From the NCBI RefSeq assembly GCF_009663395.1, contig NZ_QKNW01000001.1:1302001-1366000 (forward strand): a stretch of 64,000 nucleotides of DNA, written 5' to 3'. Origin of the DNA: Halosegnis longus. GTDB lineage: Archaea > Halobacteriota > Halobacteria > Halobacteriales > Haloarculaceae. Positions 17,214-25,593 of this stretch are shown here, one piece after another. Below the pieces are notes generated by a model. It was not told where the DNA came from and made no database searches. It worked only from the letters and a program-made list of their open reading frames with translations. The translations under genes and the position numbers were made by a program. Within the stretch, counting starts at the first letter, position 1, and every line of letters begins with the position of its first letter.

Positions 17214-18200
17214 ATGTCTACTGATTCCGACGCCACGGTTTCACGGCGACGACTGCTCGCGGCTGTCGGCGCTGCCGGCGCTGCCGGCGTCGCCGGCTGT
17301 ACGCAGAACACCGGCGGTTCGGGCGAAGCGTCCCTCTCCGGCCAGATTAACATGTCCGGCTCCTCGACGGTGTATCCGCTCGCCACGGCAGTCGGCGAGC
17401 TGTTCACCGACGAGTACCCCGAGGTGAACTTCAATCCGCAGTCGACCGGGTCGGGCGGCGGCTTCCAGAACTTCTTCTGTACGGGCGAGACGGACTTCAA
17501 CAACGCCTCGCGCCCGATTCAGCCCGAAGAGGAGCAGCTGTGTGCCGACAACGGCGTCGAGCCGATCGAGCTACAGGTCGCGACGGACGCGCTCACCGTC
17601 ATCGTCAACCCCGACAACGACTGGGCGTCGGAGCTGACCGTCGAAGAGCTGGACCAGCTCTGGTCGGCCGAGACGCAGCCCCAGCAGTGGAGTGACGTGA
17701 ACAGCGACTGGCCCGACGAGGATATCGAGCTGTTCGGTCCCTCCGACGCCTCGGGCACCTACGACTACTTCATCGAGGAGGTCATCGGCGAGGAGGGGAG
17801 CCACCGACAGGACTACTCCTCGACCGAGCAGGACCGCCAGATTATCAGCGGCGTCGAGGACTCCGAGTACGCCATCGGCTATCTCGGCTTCGCCTACTAC
17901 ACCCAAAACAGCGAGCGCGTCCAGGCCGTCGCCATCGACAACGGCGACGGTGCCGTCGAGCCGTCCATCGACACGGCCCGCTCCGGCGAGTACCAGCCCC
18001 TCTCGCGCCCGCTGTTCACCTACCCGGCGCGCGGCTCCCTCTCCGAGGACCAGATCGCCGAGTTCGCCCGGTTCTTCCTCGAACAGACGACCGACGAGCA
18101 GCTCGTCGCCGAGGACGTGGGCTACGTCCCGCTGACGGAAGACCAGCAGTCCGCCCAACAGGAGACCCTCGAAGCGGCCATCGAGGACGCGACCAACTAA
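17214..18200 (+). CDS. pstS: Phosphate ABC transporter, substrate-binding lipoprotein PstS (copy 2)
   Basis: The 328-residue protein has a twin-arginine signal (SRRRLLAAVG, residues 10-19) and a lipobox (GVAGC, Cys29). The mature domain begins INMSGSSTVYPLATAV and contains STGSGGGFQNF and GPSDASGTYDYF, the anion-binding loops of PstS. It is about 70 residues shorter than copy 1 and quite different from it, so the two may differ in affinity. ATG 17214 is chosen because the upstream frame is in the promoter region. A CTTTTT run shortly after its stop may weaken transcription into pstC2. Confidence 0.93.
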   Translation: MSTDSDATVSRRRLLAAVGAAGAAGVAGCTQNTGGSGEASLSGQINMSGSSTVYPLATAVGELFTDEYPEVNFNPQSTGSGGGFQNFFCTGETDFNNASRPIQPEEEQLCADNGVEPIELQVATDALTVIVNPDNDWASELTVEELDQLWSAETQPQQWSDVNSDWPDEDIELFGPSDASGTYDYFIEEVIGEEGSHRQDYSSTEQDRQIISGVEDSEYAIGYLGFAYYTQNSERVQAVAIDNGDGAVEPSIDTARSGEYQPLSRPLFTYPARGSLSEDQIAEFARFFLEQTTDEQLVAEDVGYVPLTEDQQSAQQETLEAAIEDATN

Positions 18201-18250
18201 CTCGCGAGCGAAGCGCTTTTTCCAACACCACCGGATACCTATATAGCTAA

Positions 18251-19207
18251 ATGAGTACCGACGACATCACCGACGAATTGACGCGCAACGTCGAGGGGAC
18301 GACCCAAGAGCGGCTCCCGCGGCTCTTCTTTTTCATCTGTGCGGCCGTCTCCGTCGTCACCACCGTCAGTATCGTCGTGCTGTTGGCGACGGAAGCGGCC
18401 CGCTTCTTCTCCGTGACCGCGCCGCTGGTCGGCTTCGCCGGCGAGACCGTCGACGCGGCCGACTTCTTCCTGAGGACGGCGTGGCAACCGCCCGAGCAGT
18501 TCGGCGTGCTCGCGCTCGTCTCCGCGACGATACTCATCACCGTCGGCTCGGCGATCGTCGCCATCCCGCTCGGGGTCGGCACGGCAATTTACCTCAGCGA
18601 GTACGCCACCCCCGCGGCGCGCTCGCGGCTCAAGCCCGCCCTCGAAATCCTCGCCGGGATTCCGACGGTCGTCTACGGCTTCTTCGCCGTCATCTACATC
18701 ACGCCCGTCATCCAGGGCGTGTTTCCGCAGACGGGCGCGTTCAACCTCGCCTCGGCGAGCATCGTCGTCGGTATCATGATTATCCCGATGGTCGCCTCGA
18801 TTAGCGAGGACGCCATGTCCGCCGTCCCCGAGGACCTCAGACAGGCGGGCTACGGGATGGGCGCGACGAAGTTCGACGTGGCGACGGGGGTCGTCGTCCC
18901 CGCCGCCCTCTCGGGTATCGTCTCCTCGTTCATCCTCGCGCTCTCGCGTGCCATCGGCGAAACGATGGCCGTCACCGTCGCCGCCGGCTCGCAGGCGCAG
19001 TATCTCAACGTCCTGAACCCGGCCTCCTATCTCGAAGGCGCGCTGCCGATGACCGCCGCGATGATTAAGCTCCTGTTGAGCGATATCACCGGCGGGGGAC
19101 TGGCCTACCGGAGCCTCTACGCTATCGGCATCACGCTGTTCGCCATCACGCTCGCAATGAACGTCATCAGTGATTTCATCGCACAACGCTACCGGGAGGA
19201 GTACTGA
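18251..19207 (+). CDS. pstC: Phosphate ABC transporter permease PstC (copy 2)
   Basis: A 318-residue permease with an N-terminal helix (LFFFICAAVSVVTTVSIVVL), a short periplasm-like loop and the five- to six-helix permease core. The coupling loop is DAMSAVPEDLRQAGYGMGAT. It is shorter than copy 1 by nearly 60 residues at the N terminus. The TGA at 19205-19207 is directly followed by the pstA ATG at 19208. Role: one half of the membrane channel of the second Pst system. Confidence 0.94.
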   Translation: MSTDDITDELTRNVEGTTQERLPRLFFFICAAVSVVTTVSIVVLLATEAARFFSVTAPLVGFAGETVDAADFFLRTAWQPPEQFGVLALVSATILITVGSAIVAIPLGVGTAIYLSEYATPAARSRLKPALEILAGIPTVVYGFFAVIYITPVIQGVFPQTGAFNLASASIVVGIMIIPMVASISEDAMSAVPEDLRQAGYGMGATKFDVATGVVVPAALSGIVSSFILALSRAIGETMAVTVAAGSQAQYLNVLNPASYLEGALPMTAAMIKLLLSDITGGGLAYRSLYAIGITLFAITLAMNVISDFIAQRYREEY

Positions 19208-20830
19208 ATGAGCACACACGACTTCGGACAGGTCAGCCGCACGGTCGGCACCGTCTTCCGGTATGCGCTGCTCGCAGCCACGCTCGTCGGCGTCGTCGCG
19301 CTCGGCATCCTCCTGTTGTTCGTCGCCGTCGACGCCATCCAGCCGCTCACCGCCGACCCCGGCTGGCATCTCACCTTCTTCCTCTCGTTTGTCCTGCCGA
19401 CCCTCGCTGTCTCCGGATATCTCTACCTGCGCGCGCCCGACTCGCTTCGTGCCGGCGGCGCAATCGTCGGTCTGCTCGCCGTCACCACGATGTTCGCTGG
19501 CGGCGTCGTCCTCATCTTCGTGGATATCGTCTCGCCCATCGCGTGGTTCGGCTTCGTGCTCGCGCTCGCGCTCCCGGCCGGCGTGCTCGCGCTCGTCTCC
19601 CGCACCCTCTCGCCGGGGATGGGCACCTCGGTCGGACTCGGCGCACTCCTCTTGTATCTCTCGCTCGCCGGGGTTCCCGGTCCCCTCGGCGGGGTCGTCG
19701 GACTCGCACCCGTCGCCCCGAGCGTCATCGCGCTCGTCGGCTCGATTCCCGTGTTGCCCGTCGACTGGATGTTGCTCGCCGTCTCCGTTTCTCTCCCCGT
19801 CGGCCTGCTCGCCGGGAGCTACGTTGCGAGCTACACCGACCGTCGCGGCGGCACCGCTGCGCTCGGCCTGACCGTCGCGCTCGGCGTCGCGGCGTCGCTC
19901 GCGGCTCCGAGTCTCGGCATCTCCGCCGGTCCGTCGCTGCTGCTCGCGACCGTCATCGGCGTCCCGGCCGGTCTCGCCGTCTGGCGCAGCTGGGAGACGG
20001 ACCGCCTCGCGCTCGCGGTCCCGGCGGTCGTGGTCGGCGGGGCGTTCGTCGGTGCCGTCGCCGTCGAACTGCTCGGCTTCGCCGGCCCGCAGTCGTGGGT
20101 CGACTGGCAGTTCCTCACCAGCGCGCACAGCCGCATCGCCGAGGACGCGGGTCTCTACCCGGCTATCGGCGGCTCCATCCTCCTGATGGGCGCTGTCATC
20201 GTCCTCTCGTTCCCGTTCGGCGTCGGCGCGGCGATTTATATGGAAGAGTACGCGCCGGACAACCGCATCACCCGGCTCATCGACGTGAACATCTCGAATC
20301 TCGCCGGCGTCCCGTCGGTCGTCTACGGCCTGCTCGGACTCGGCGTGTTCGTTCGCTTCGCCGGTCAGCCGACCGGGACCGTCCTCGTCGGCGGCGCGAC
20401 GCTCTCGCTGCTCATCCTCCCGATTATTATCATCTCCTCGCGAGAGGCGATTCGGAGCGTCCCCGAGGAGATGCGACAGGCCTCCTACGGGATGGGCGCG
20501 ACCCGGTGGCAGACGGTGAAGAACGTCGTCTTGCCCCGCGCGTTCCCCGGCATCCTGACGGGGACGATTCTCGCACTCGGGCGCGCAATCGGTGAGACCG
20601 CGCCGCTCATCATGATTGGTGCCCCCGACGTGGTCTTCTCGCTCCCCGCCGAACTGTCGGCGAAGGTCAGCGCCATGCCCCTGCAGGTGTACGCGTGGGC
20701 GACCCTCTACGGCTCACCGGAGTTCTACCAGAAGGCCGTCCCCGCCGGCGTGGTCGTCCTCGTGAGCGTCCTGCTCGCGATGAACTCACTCGCAATCGTG
20801 CTGCGAAACCGCTATCAGAATGAGCAATAA
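19208..20830 (+). CDS. pstA: Phosphate ABC transporter permease PstA (copy 2), long form
   Basis: The 540-residue protein again has a long hydrophobic N-terminal half of several helices before the conserved permease core. The core carries [20 protein letters not shown] as the ATPase-contact loop and [17 protein letters not shown]. The unusual length matches the first PstA, so both systems share this architecture. The last 11 bases overlap the start of pstB. Confidence 0.93.
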   Translation: MSTHDFGQVSRTVGTVFRYALLAATLVGVVALGILLLFVAVDAIQPLTADPGWHLTFFLSFVLPTLAVSGYLYLRAPDSLRAGGAIVGLLAVTTMFAGGVVLIFVDIVSPIAWFGFVLALALPAGVLALVSRTLSPGMGTSVGLGALLLYLSLAGVPGPLGGVVGLAPVAPSVIALVGSIPVLPVDWMLLAVSVSLPVGLLAGSYVASYTDRRGGTAALGLTVALGVAASLAAPSLGISAGPSLLLATVIGVPAGLAVWRSWETDRLALAVPAVVVGGAFVGAVAVELLGFAGPQSWVDWQFLTSAHSRIAEDAGLYPAIGGSILLMGAVIVLSFPFGVGAAIYMEEYAPDNRITRLIDVNISNLAGVPSVVYGLLGLGVFVRFAGQPTGTVLVGGATLSLLILPIIIISSREAIRSVPEEMRQASYGMGATRWQTVKNVVLPRAFPGILTGTILALGRAIGETAPLIMIGAPDVVFSLPAELSAKVSAMPLQVYAWATLYGSPEFYQKAVPAGVVVLVSVLLAMNSLAIVLRNRYQNEQ

Positions 20831-21701
20831 CGACACACCAATGGACGACTCGACAGACTACTCGGACTCGCCGGACCCGACCGCAGAGTCCGTCATCGAG
20901 ACGAACGTCGCCGACGCCGCCGCCAGCACCGACACTGCTCGCGCTCCGGCGGACACCATCGTCGAGGCGCGCAACATCGACGTGTTCTACGACGACGTGC
21001 AGGCGCTCGACGACATCTCGATGGAGATCCCCGAACGGCGGGTCACCGCCATGGTCGGTCCCTCCGGCTGCGGGAAATCCACGTTCCTCCGGTGTATCAA
21101 CCGGATAAACGACCGCATCGACGCCGCCCGCGTCGACGGTGAACTCCTGCTCCGCGGGAAGAACGTCTACGACGACGACGTGGACCCGGTCGCGCTCCGT
21201 CGGCGCGTCGGCATGGTGTTCCAGACGCCGAACCCGTTCCCGAAGTCCATCTACGAGAACGTCGCCTACGGGCTGAACATCCAGGACATCGAGGGCGACT
21301 ACGACGAGATCGTCGAGGAGTCGCTTCGCCGCGCGGCGCTGTGGGACGAAGTGAAAGACCAGCTCCACGAATCGGGACTCGACCTCTCGGGCGGCCAACA
21401 GCAGCGACTCTGTATCGCCCGCGCCATCGCGCCCGACCCCGAGGTCATCCTGATGGACGAGCCGGCCTCCGCCCTCGACCCGGTCGCCACCTCGAAGATC
21501 GAGGACCTCATCGCGGACCTCGCCGAGGAGTACACGGTCGTCATCGTCACCCACAACATGCAACAGGCCGCCCGGATTTCGGATAAGACGGCCGTCTTCC
21601 TGACCGGCGGCGAACTCGTCGAATTTGGCGACACGGAGCAGGTGTTCCAGAACCCGAGCTCCGACCGCGTCGAGGACTACATTACCGGGAAGTTCGGATG
21701 A
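20820..21701 (+). CDS. pstB: Phosphate ABC transporter ATPase PstB (copy 2)
   Basis: The 293-residue ATPase has Walker [34 protein letters not shown], signature [13 protein letters not shown], Walker [14 protein letters not shown] and [11 protein letters not shown]. The first 40 residues are an acidic Asp/Ser/Thr-rich tail; ATG 20841 is an alternative start. A 91-base block (21484-21574) is identical to the first pstB. The stop overlaps the next gene in an ATGA, so the small protein at 21698 is coupled to it. Confidence 0.96.
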   Translation: MSNNDTPMDDSTDYSDSPDPTAESVIETNVADAAASTDTARAPADTIVEARNIDVFYDDVQALDDISMEIPERRVTAMVGPSGCGKSTFLRCINRINDRIDAARVDGELLLRGKNVYDDDVDPVALRRRVGMVFQTPNPFPKSIYENVAYGLNIQDIEGDYDEIVEESLRRAALWDEVKDQLHESGLDLSGGQQQRLCIARAIAPDPEVILMDEPASALDPVATSKIEDLIADLAEEYTVVIVTHNMQQAARISDKTAVFLTGGELVEFGDTEQVFQNPSSDRVEDYITGKFG

Positions 21702-21982
21702 CCGACGACCGCGACCCCGAGGCGACGCTGGAGGAGTGGAAGGACTCGATGCAGGCCGACCACGAGGCCGCGATTCGAAATCCCGACCCGAACGACGACC
21801 ACCGCATCGAGTCGGTCGTCCAGGCCAGCGTCCGCATCGGCTTCGCCTACGAGGAGGGCGACCTCGTGGAGTCGTCCCGCGAACGCGTCGACCCACCCGA
21901 GCCCGAACTGTTCTCCTGTATCTGTGGCGTCCGCGGGATGACCCGCGAGGAGGCGACCGCGCACATGGCGGCTATGCAGTAG
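21698..21982 (+). CDS. Small acidic protein coupled to pstB2, possible zinc site
   Basis: The 94-residue protein starts inside the pstB2 stop (ATGA), so it is the fifth gene of the second pst operon. It is acidic ([18 protein letters not shown]...) with a central segment [20 protein letters not shown] and a C-terminal [21 protein letters not shown] that has a CxC pair and a His, possibly a metal site. It has no membrane helix and does not resemble PhoU, which commonly ends pst operons. The position suggests a role in phosphate transport control, but nothing in the sequence proves it. The end overlaps the convergent gene by 11 bases. Confidence 0.75.
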   Translation: MTDDRDPEATLEEWKDSMQADHEAAIRNPDPNDDHRIESVVQASVRIGFAYEEGDLVESSRERVDPPEPELFSCICGVRGMTREEATAHMAAMQ

Positions 21983-22988
21983 CCTGCCACGCCCGAGCGC
22001 GGTCACAGACGAAGTCAGCGTAGCGCGCCCGTGCTCGCTCCCATCGCTTCGTGTTCTCGCGACACGCCCGTTCCAGTTCGGCGAGCTGGTCGCCGTCGTA
22101 GGTCGAGGCGAGACACATCGCCTGAAACACCAGCGACTCGCTCGGCTCGTCGGCGTCCGTCTCCGGCTCCGTGAGCCGCGTGCGAATCCGCGACTCGTCC
22201 ATTCCAAGGTGAATCGCCGACCCCGGGAGGCTGCGGCCCATCTTCGGCGTCTCGCCCAGTCCGGTAATCATCCGCGCGTGAACTCCAGCAATCGCTCCCG
22301 TCACCGGTGTGGCTGCCAGCAACGACCGCGCCGCCGGGAGCAGTTCACGCTCGTCCGCACCGAGCGCCAGCACGACGCGGTCGTACCCCTCGCGCAGTGG
22401 ATGCACGAAATCCGCCAGGTGCAACACGACACCGTGTGTCGCTGCCGCCTCGGAGGTCGCGCCCGACGGTTCGACCCCGGAGTGCTCGTACGCCTCTCGC
22501 ACCCGAGTCTCCCATGCTGTCGGCTCCAGCTCGTTCCAGTGGTGTCCGTCGTAGTACGGCGCGAGCAGCTGTGCGGTGTGCATCACGCCCCGGGCCTCCT
22601 CCTGCGTGCGAAGCCGCCCAGCCTCGGAGTCGATACCGCAGTCCTGCGCGAACGCACGGAACCGCTCGGCCAGTCGCCGGACATCGGCCAGCGAGTGACC
22701 GCCGTGGTACGGTTCGAGGTCGGCGAGCACGAACTGAACATCGACGCCAGCCTGCTGTAACTGCGCGACGGTGAGTAGCTGTCCGAGCGTGCCGAGATGT
22801 GGCGGCCCGGTCATTCCGACGCCAGTCGTCACCAGCGTCCCCTCGTCCGTCAGTCCGCCCGCGATGCCGTCTGCGGCGACGAACTTCCGTGCGAGCCACG
22901 ACGCCGGTCGGTCTCCGGCCCCGAACGCCACTCGCGCACACCCGTCCCCGCCCCGTAGCTGCTCGTAGTGATCGGTCAGTCGAGCCAC
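21972..22988 (-). CDS. Class I aminoacyl-tRNA-synthetase-like protein
   Basis: The product (338 residues from GTG 22988) resembles the catalytic domain of class I synthetases of the Trp/Tyr type. A HIGH-like motif reads TGPPHLGTLGQLL and a KMSKS-like motif reads GETPKMGRSLPGSAIHL. Between them are QFVLADLEPYHGG and VVLALGADERELL. It is shorter than normal synthetases and no anticodon-binding domain is evident, so it may be a paralogue that activates an amino acid for another use. GTG 23039 would add 17 residues; 22988 is preferred because AACTATA lies about 27 bases before it. It is divergent from mutL. Confidence 0.7.
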   Translation of the reverse strand: MARLTDHYEQLRGGDGCARVAFGAGDRPASWLARKFVAADGIAGGLTDEGTLVTTGVGMTGPPHLGTLGQLLTVAQLQQAGVDVQFVLADLEPYHGGHSLADVRRLAERFRAFAQDCGIDSEAGRLRTQEEARGVMHTAQLLAPYYDGHHWNELEPTAWETRVREAYEHSGVEPSGATSEAAATHGVVLHLADFVHPLREGYDRVVLALGADERELLPAARSLLAATPVTGAIAGVHARMITGLGETPKMGRSLPGSAIHLGMDESRIRTRLTEPETDADEPSESLVFQAMCLASTYDGDQLAELERACRENTKRWERARARYADFVCDRARAWQATA

Positions 22989-23089
22989 ACGCTCAGCTCT
23001 GATCGCTGGCGTATAGTTTGCTGTGAGCTTCGCTATCACACGGCAAGCGTTCCCGCGGGATTGATATCCGCGCGCTGCAGCTATCCCGT

Positions 23090-25030
23090 ATGACCGATAT
23101 CCGCCGGCTCGACGACGCGACGGTGGACCGCATCGCCGCCGGCGAGGTGGTCGAGCGGCCCGCCTCCGTCGTCAAGGAACTGGTCGAGAACAGCGTCGAC
23201 GCCGGCGCGGGCCGCATCGACGTGACCGTCGCGGCCGGCGGCACCGACCGCATCGAGGTGCGCGACGACGGCTCCGGCATGTCGCCCGACGACCTCGAAC
23301 TCGCCGTCACGGAACACGCCACCTCGAAGATTCGCGACATCGACGACCTCGAAGCCGGCGTCGCGAGCCTCGGCTTCCGGGGGGAGGCGCTCCACGCCAT
23401 CGGCGCCGTCTCGAAGCTCACCGTCCGGTCGCGCGAACCGGGCGCGACGAAGGGCGCAGAACTCCGCGTCGAGGGGGGCGACATCGTCCGACAGGAGCCC
23501 GTCGGCTGTCCGGAGGGGACGACCGTCGTGGTCGAAGAGTTGTTCTACAACGTCCCCGCCCGCCGGAAATACCTCAAGAGCGAGGCGACGGAGTTCAGCC
23601 ACGTCAACAGCGTCGTCTCGGGCTACGCGCTCGCGAACGCCGACATCGCCGTCTCGCTCACCCACGACGACCGCGAGACGTTCGCCACCGAGGGACGGGG
23701 TGACCGCCGCTCCGCGATTATGGCCGTCTACGGCCGCGACGTGGCCGCGAACATGGTTCCCGTCGACGGCACCGACGAGCCCGGCCCGCTCGCCGACGTG
23801 GGTGGACTCGTCTCGCACCCGGAGACGAACCGCGCGACCCGCGAGTACGTCAACGTCTTCGTCAACGGGCGGTGGGTGACGGCCACCGCGGTCCGGGACG
23901 CCGTCGTCGAGGCGTACGACCGCCAGCTCGCCGGCGACCGCTACCCATTCGCCGTCATCGACCTCGACGTGGACCCGGCGACCGTCGACGTGAACGTCCA
24001 CCCCCGAAAGCTCGAAGTCCGATTTGCCGACGAGGACGGAATGGCCCGGCAGGTGCGCGACGCGGTGGAGTCGGCCCTGCTCGATGCCGGCTTACTCCGA
24101 ACGAGCGCCCCTCGCGGCCGGTCGAAGGCCGCCCAGACGGAGATTTCGCCGGGCGAGCGCGACGACCGCGACACCTCGGACGTCGACACCACGCCTGCCG
24201 GTGACACCGACACGACGGCTCCCGATTCGGGGACGCGACAGCCGAGTCCGAGTGACTCGCCATCGAGCGAGTCGGCGTCCTCGGAGAGGACCGACGACGC
24301 CACTCCGGCGTGGCACGCCGAATCGACGGACGGCGCAGACCCCACGACCGAATCGCGCGAGTCGGCCGACCGCCGGTTCCGCGAGCCGGCGACCCAGACG
24401 ACGGTCGACGGGAGCGACGCCGCCCCCGAGTTCGACCGACTTCCGTCGATGCGCGTGCTCGGACAGTTGCACGACACCTACGTCGTCGCGGAGACCGACG
24501 ACGGACTCGTGCTCGTGGATCAACACGCTGCCGACGAGCGGGTGAACTTCGAGCGCCTGCGCGAAGGGTTCTCGGGTGAGGTGGTGACACAGACGCTCGC
24601 GGAGCCGGTCGAACTCTCCCTGACGGCGAAGGAGGCGGCGCTCGCGGAGCCGGCGGGCGACGTGCTCGCGCAGTTGGGATTCACGACGGCGCTCGCGGAC
24701 GAGCGGACCCTGCGGGTCTCGACGGTGCCCGCGCTGTTGGCCGACGTCTCGGGTCCAGAGCTCGTCCGGTCGCTCATCGACGACTTCGCCGACGGCGACC
24801 CCGAGCGCACCGTCGAGCGAGCCGTCGACGACCTGCTCGGCGACCTCGCCTGTTACCCCTCAATCAAGGGGAACACCTCCCTCACGGAGGGGACGGTGAC
24901 GGAGTTGCTTACCGCGCTTGACGACTGTGAGAACCCCTACGCTTGCCCGCACGGCCGACCCGTCGTTATCGAGGTGGGTCGCGACGAGATCGAAAACCGG
25001 TTCGAGCGGGATTATCCGGGACATAGCTGA
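23090..25030 (+). CDS. mutL: DNA mismatch repair protein MutL
   Basis: The 646-residue protein has the GHKL ATPase N terminus (IAAGEVVERPASVVKELVEN, DDGSGM, TSKIRDIDDLE, LGFRGEAL), a Ser/Thr/Asp-rich linker (about residues 340-450) and the MutL C-terminal domain. The endonuclease motif DQHAADERVNFE (from Asp477) fits DQHA(X)2E(X)4E, and CPHGRP (Cys619) is the matching metal-site motif, so it should be a nicking-type MutL. It partners MutS (7953). TGATATCC about 26 bases upstream of ATG 23090 fits a leaderless promoter. Confidence 0.96.
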   Translation: MTDIRRLDDATVDRIAAGEVVERPASVVKELVENSVDAGAGRIDVTVAAGGTDRIEVRDDGSGMSPDDLELAVTEHATSKIRDIDDLEAGVASLGFRGEALHAIGAVSKLTVRSREPGATKGAELRVEGGDIVRQEPVGCPEGTTVVVEELFYNVPARRKYLKSEATEFSHVNSVVSGYALANADIAVSLTHDDRETFATEGRGDRRSAIMAVYGRDVAANMVPVDGTDEPGPLADVGGLVSHPETNRATREYVNVFVNGRWVTATAVRDAVVEAYDRQLAGDRYPFAVIDLDVDPATVDVNVHPRKLEVRFADEDGMARQVRDAVESALLDAGLLRTSAPRGRSKAAQTEISPGERDDRDTSDVDTTPAGDTDTTAPDSGTRQPSPSDSPSSESASSERTDDATPAWHAESTDGADPTTESRESADRRFREPATQTTVDGSDAAPEFDRLPSMRVLGQLHDTYVVAETDDGLVLVDQHAADERVNFERLREGFSGEVVTQTLAEPVELSLTAKEAALAEPAGDVLAQLGFTTALADERTLRVSTVPALLADVSGPELVRSLIDDFADGDPERTVERAVDDLLGDLACYPSIKGNTSLTEGTVTELLTALDDCENPYACPHGRPVVIEVGRDEIENRFERDYPGHS

Positions 25031-25061
25031 CGACGCCAGCGAATTACGCTGCCACGTTCGC

Positions 25062-25523
25062 TTACGGTGGCTCCTTGTCGCCGTCGTCGTCGGTCGTCCG
25101 GAGCACGTAGAGCGCGAGCGTCAGTACCAAAAGCAGGATGGAGAACGTACCGGCGAACATCAGATCGTCGGTGCCGATAACCTCGCCGGGCCGGAAGCTG
25201 ATTATCTTCCGGGAGACGGCGATGAGCGCCGCGATGATGACGATACGGACGACATCCTCCTCGCGGGTGTAGGCGACGACCGTCTGGTAGATTTCGACGA
25301 TGATGAACAGCAGTAAGGCGGTGTCGATGAAGCCGACGACGACCACCGGGTCGGCGATTCCGGCCGGTGGCCCCGGCTGGATTGAGTCGTAGGCGGCCTC
25401 CGCGATGCGGATGAGCAGGTCGCCGACGCCGACGATGAACAACCCCATCAGGATGTACGCGGTGGCGATTTCGGCGAGATGTATCCCCCGTTGTGATGGT
25501 TCGATGAGCCGGTCGTAATCCAT
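25062..25523 (-). CDS. PsiE-family membrane protein
   Basis: The 153-residue protein from ATG 25523 has four hydrophobic segments (IATAYILMGLFIVGVGDLLI, VVVGFIDTALLLFIIVEIYQ, VRIVIIAALIAVSRKII and FAGTFSILLLVLTLALYVL). The segment EIYQTVVAYTREEDVVRIVIIA is characteristic of the phosphate-starvation-inducible PsiE family, whose biochemical role is not established. The frame is open upstream to 25619 but that part overlaps the divergent MFS gene. It lies 3 kb from the pst operons, consistent with a phosphate link but not proof of one. Confidence 0.75.
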   Translation of the reverse strand: MDYDRLIEPSQRGIHLAEIATAYILMGLFIVGVGDLLIRIAEAAYDSIQPGPPAGIADPVVVVGFIDTALLLFIIVEIYQTVVAYTREEDVVRIVIIAALIAVSRKIISFRPGEVIGTDDLMFAGTFSILLLVLTLALYVLRTTDDDGDKEPP

Positions 25524-25593
25524 ACCCGTATTCGGACTGCCACACTCATAGTTCCGGGGTAAAAGCCAGTAGCTCCCCGCCCGAGGGGTTCGT

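Noticed and set aside
18239-20128. A 629-codon minus-strand frame across pstC2 and pstA2
   Set aside because: The product is a low-complexity Arg/Asp/Glu/Gly mixture, the typical shadow of a hydrophobic high-GC gene. The plus-strand permeases explain the region.
21702-21982. PhoU as the gene after pstB2
   Set aside because: The product is only 94 residues, lacks the PhoU helical repeats and has a CxC/His cluster instead.
21972-23039. Longer start at GTG 23039 for the aaRS-like gene
   Set aside because: A TATA-like element at about 23012-23018 would then lie inside the gene; it is correctly placed for GTG 22988, so the shorter form was preferred, though the longer one is possible.
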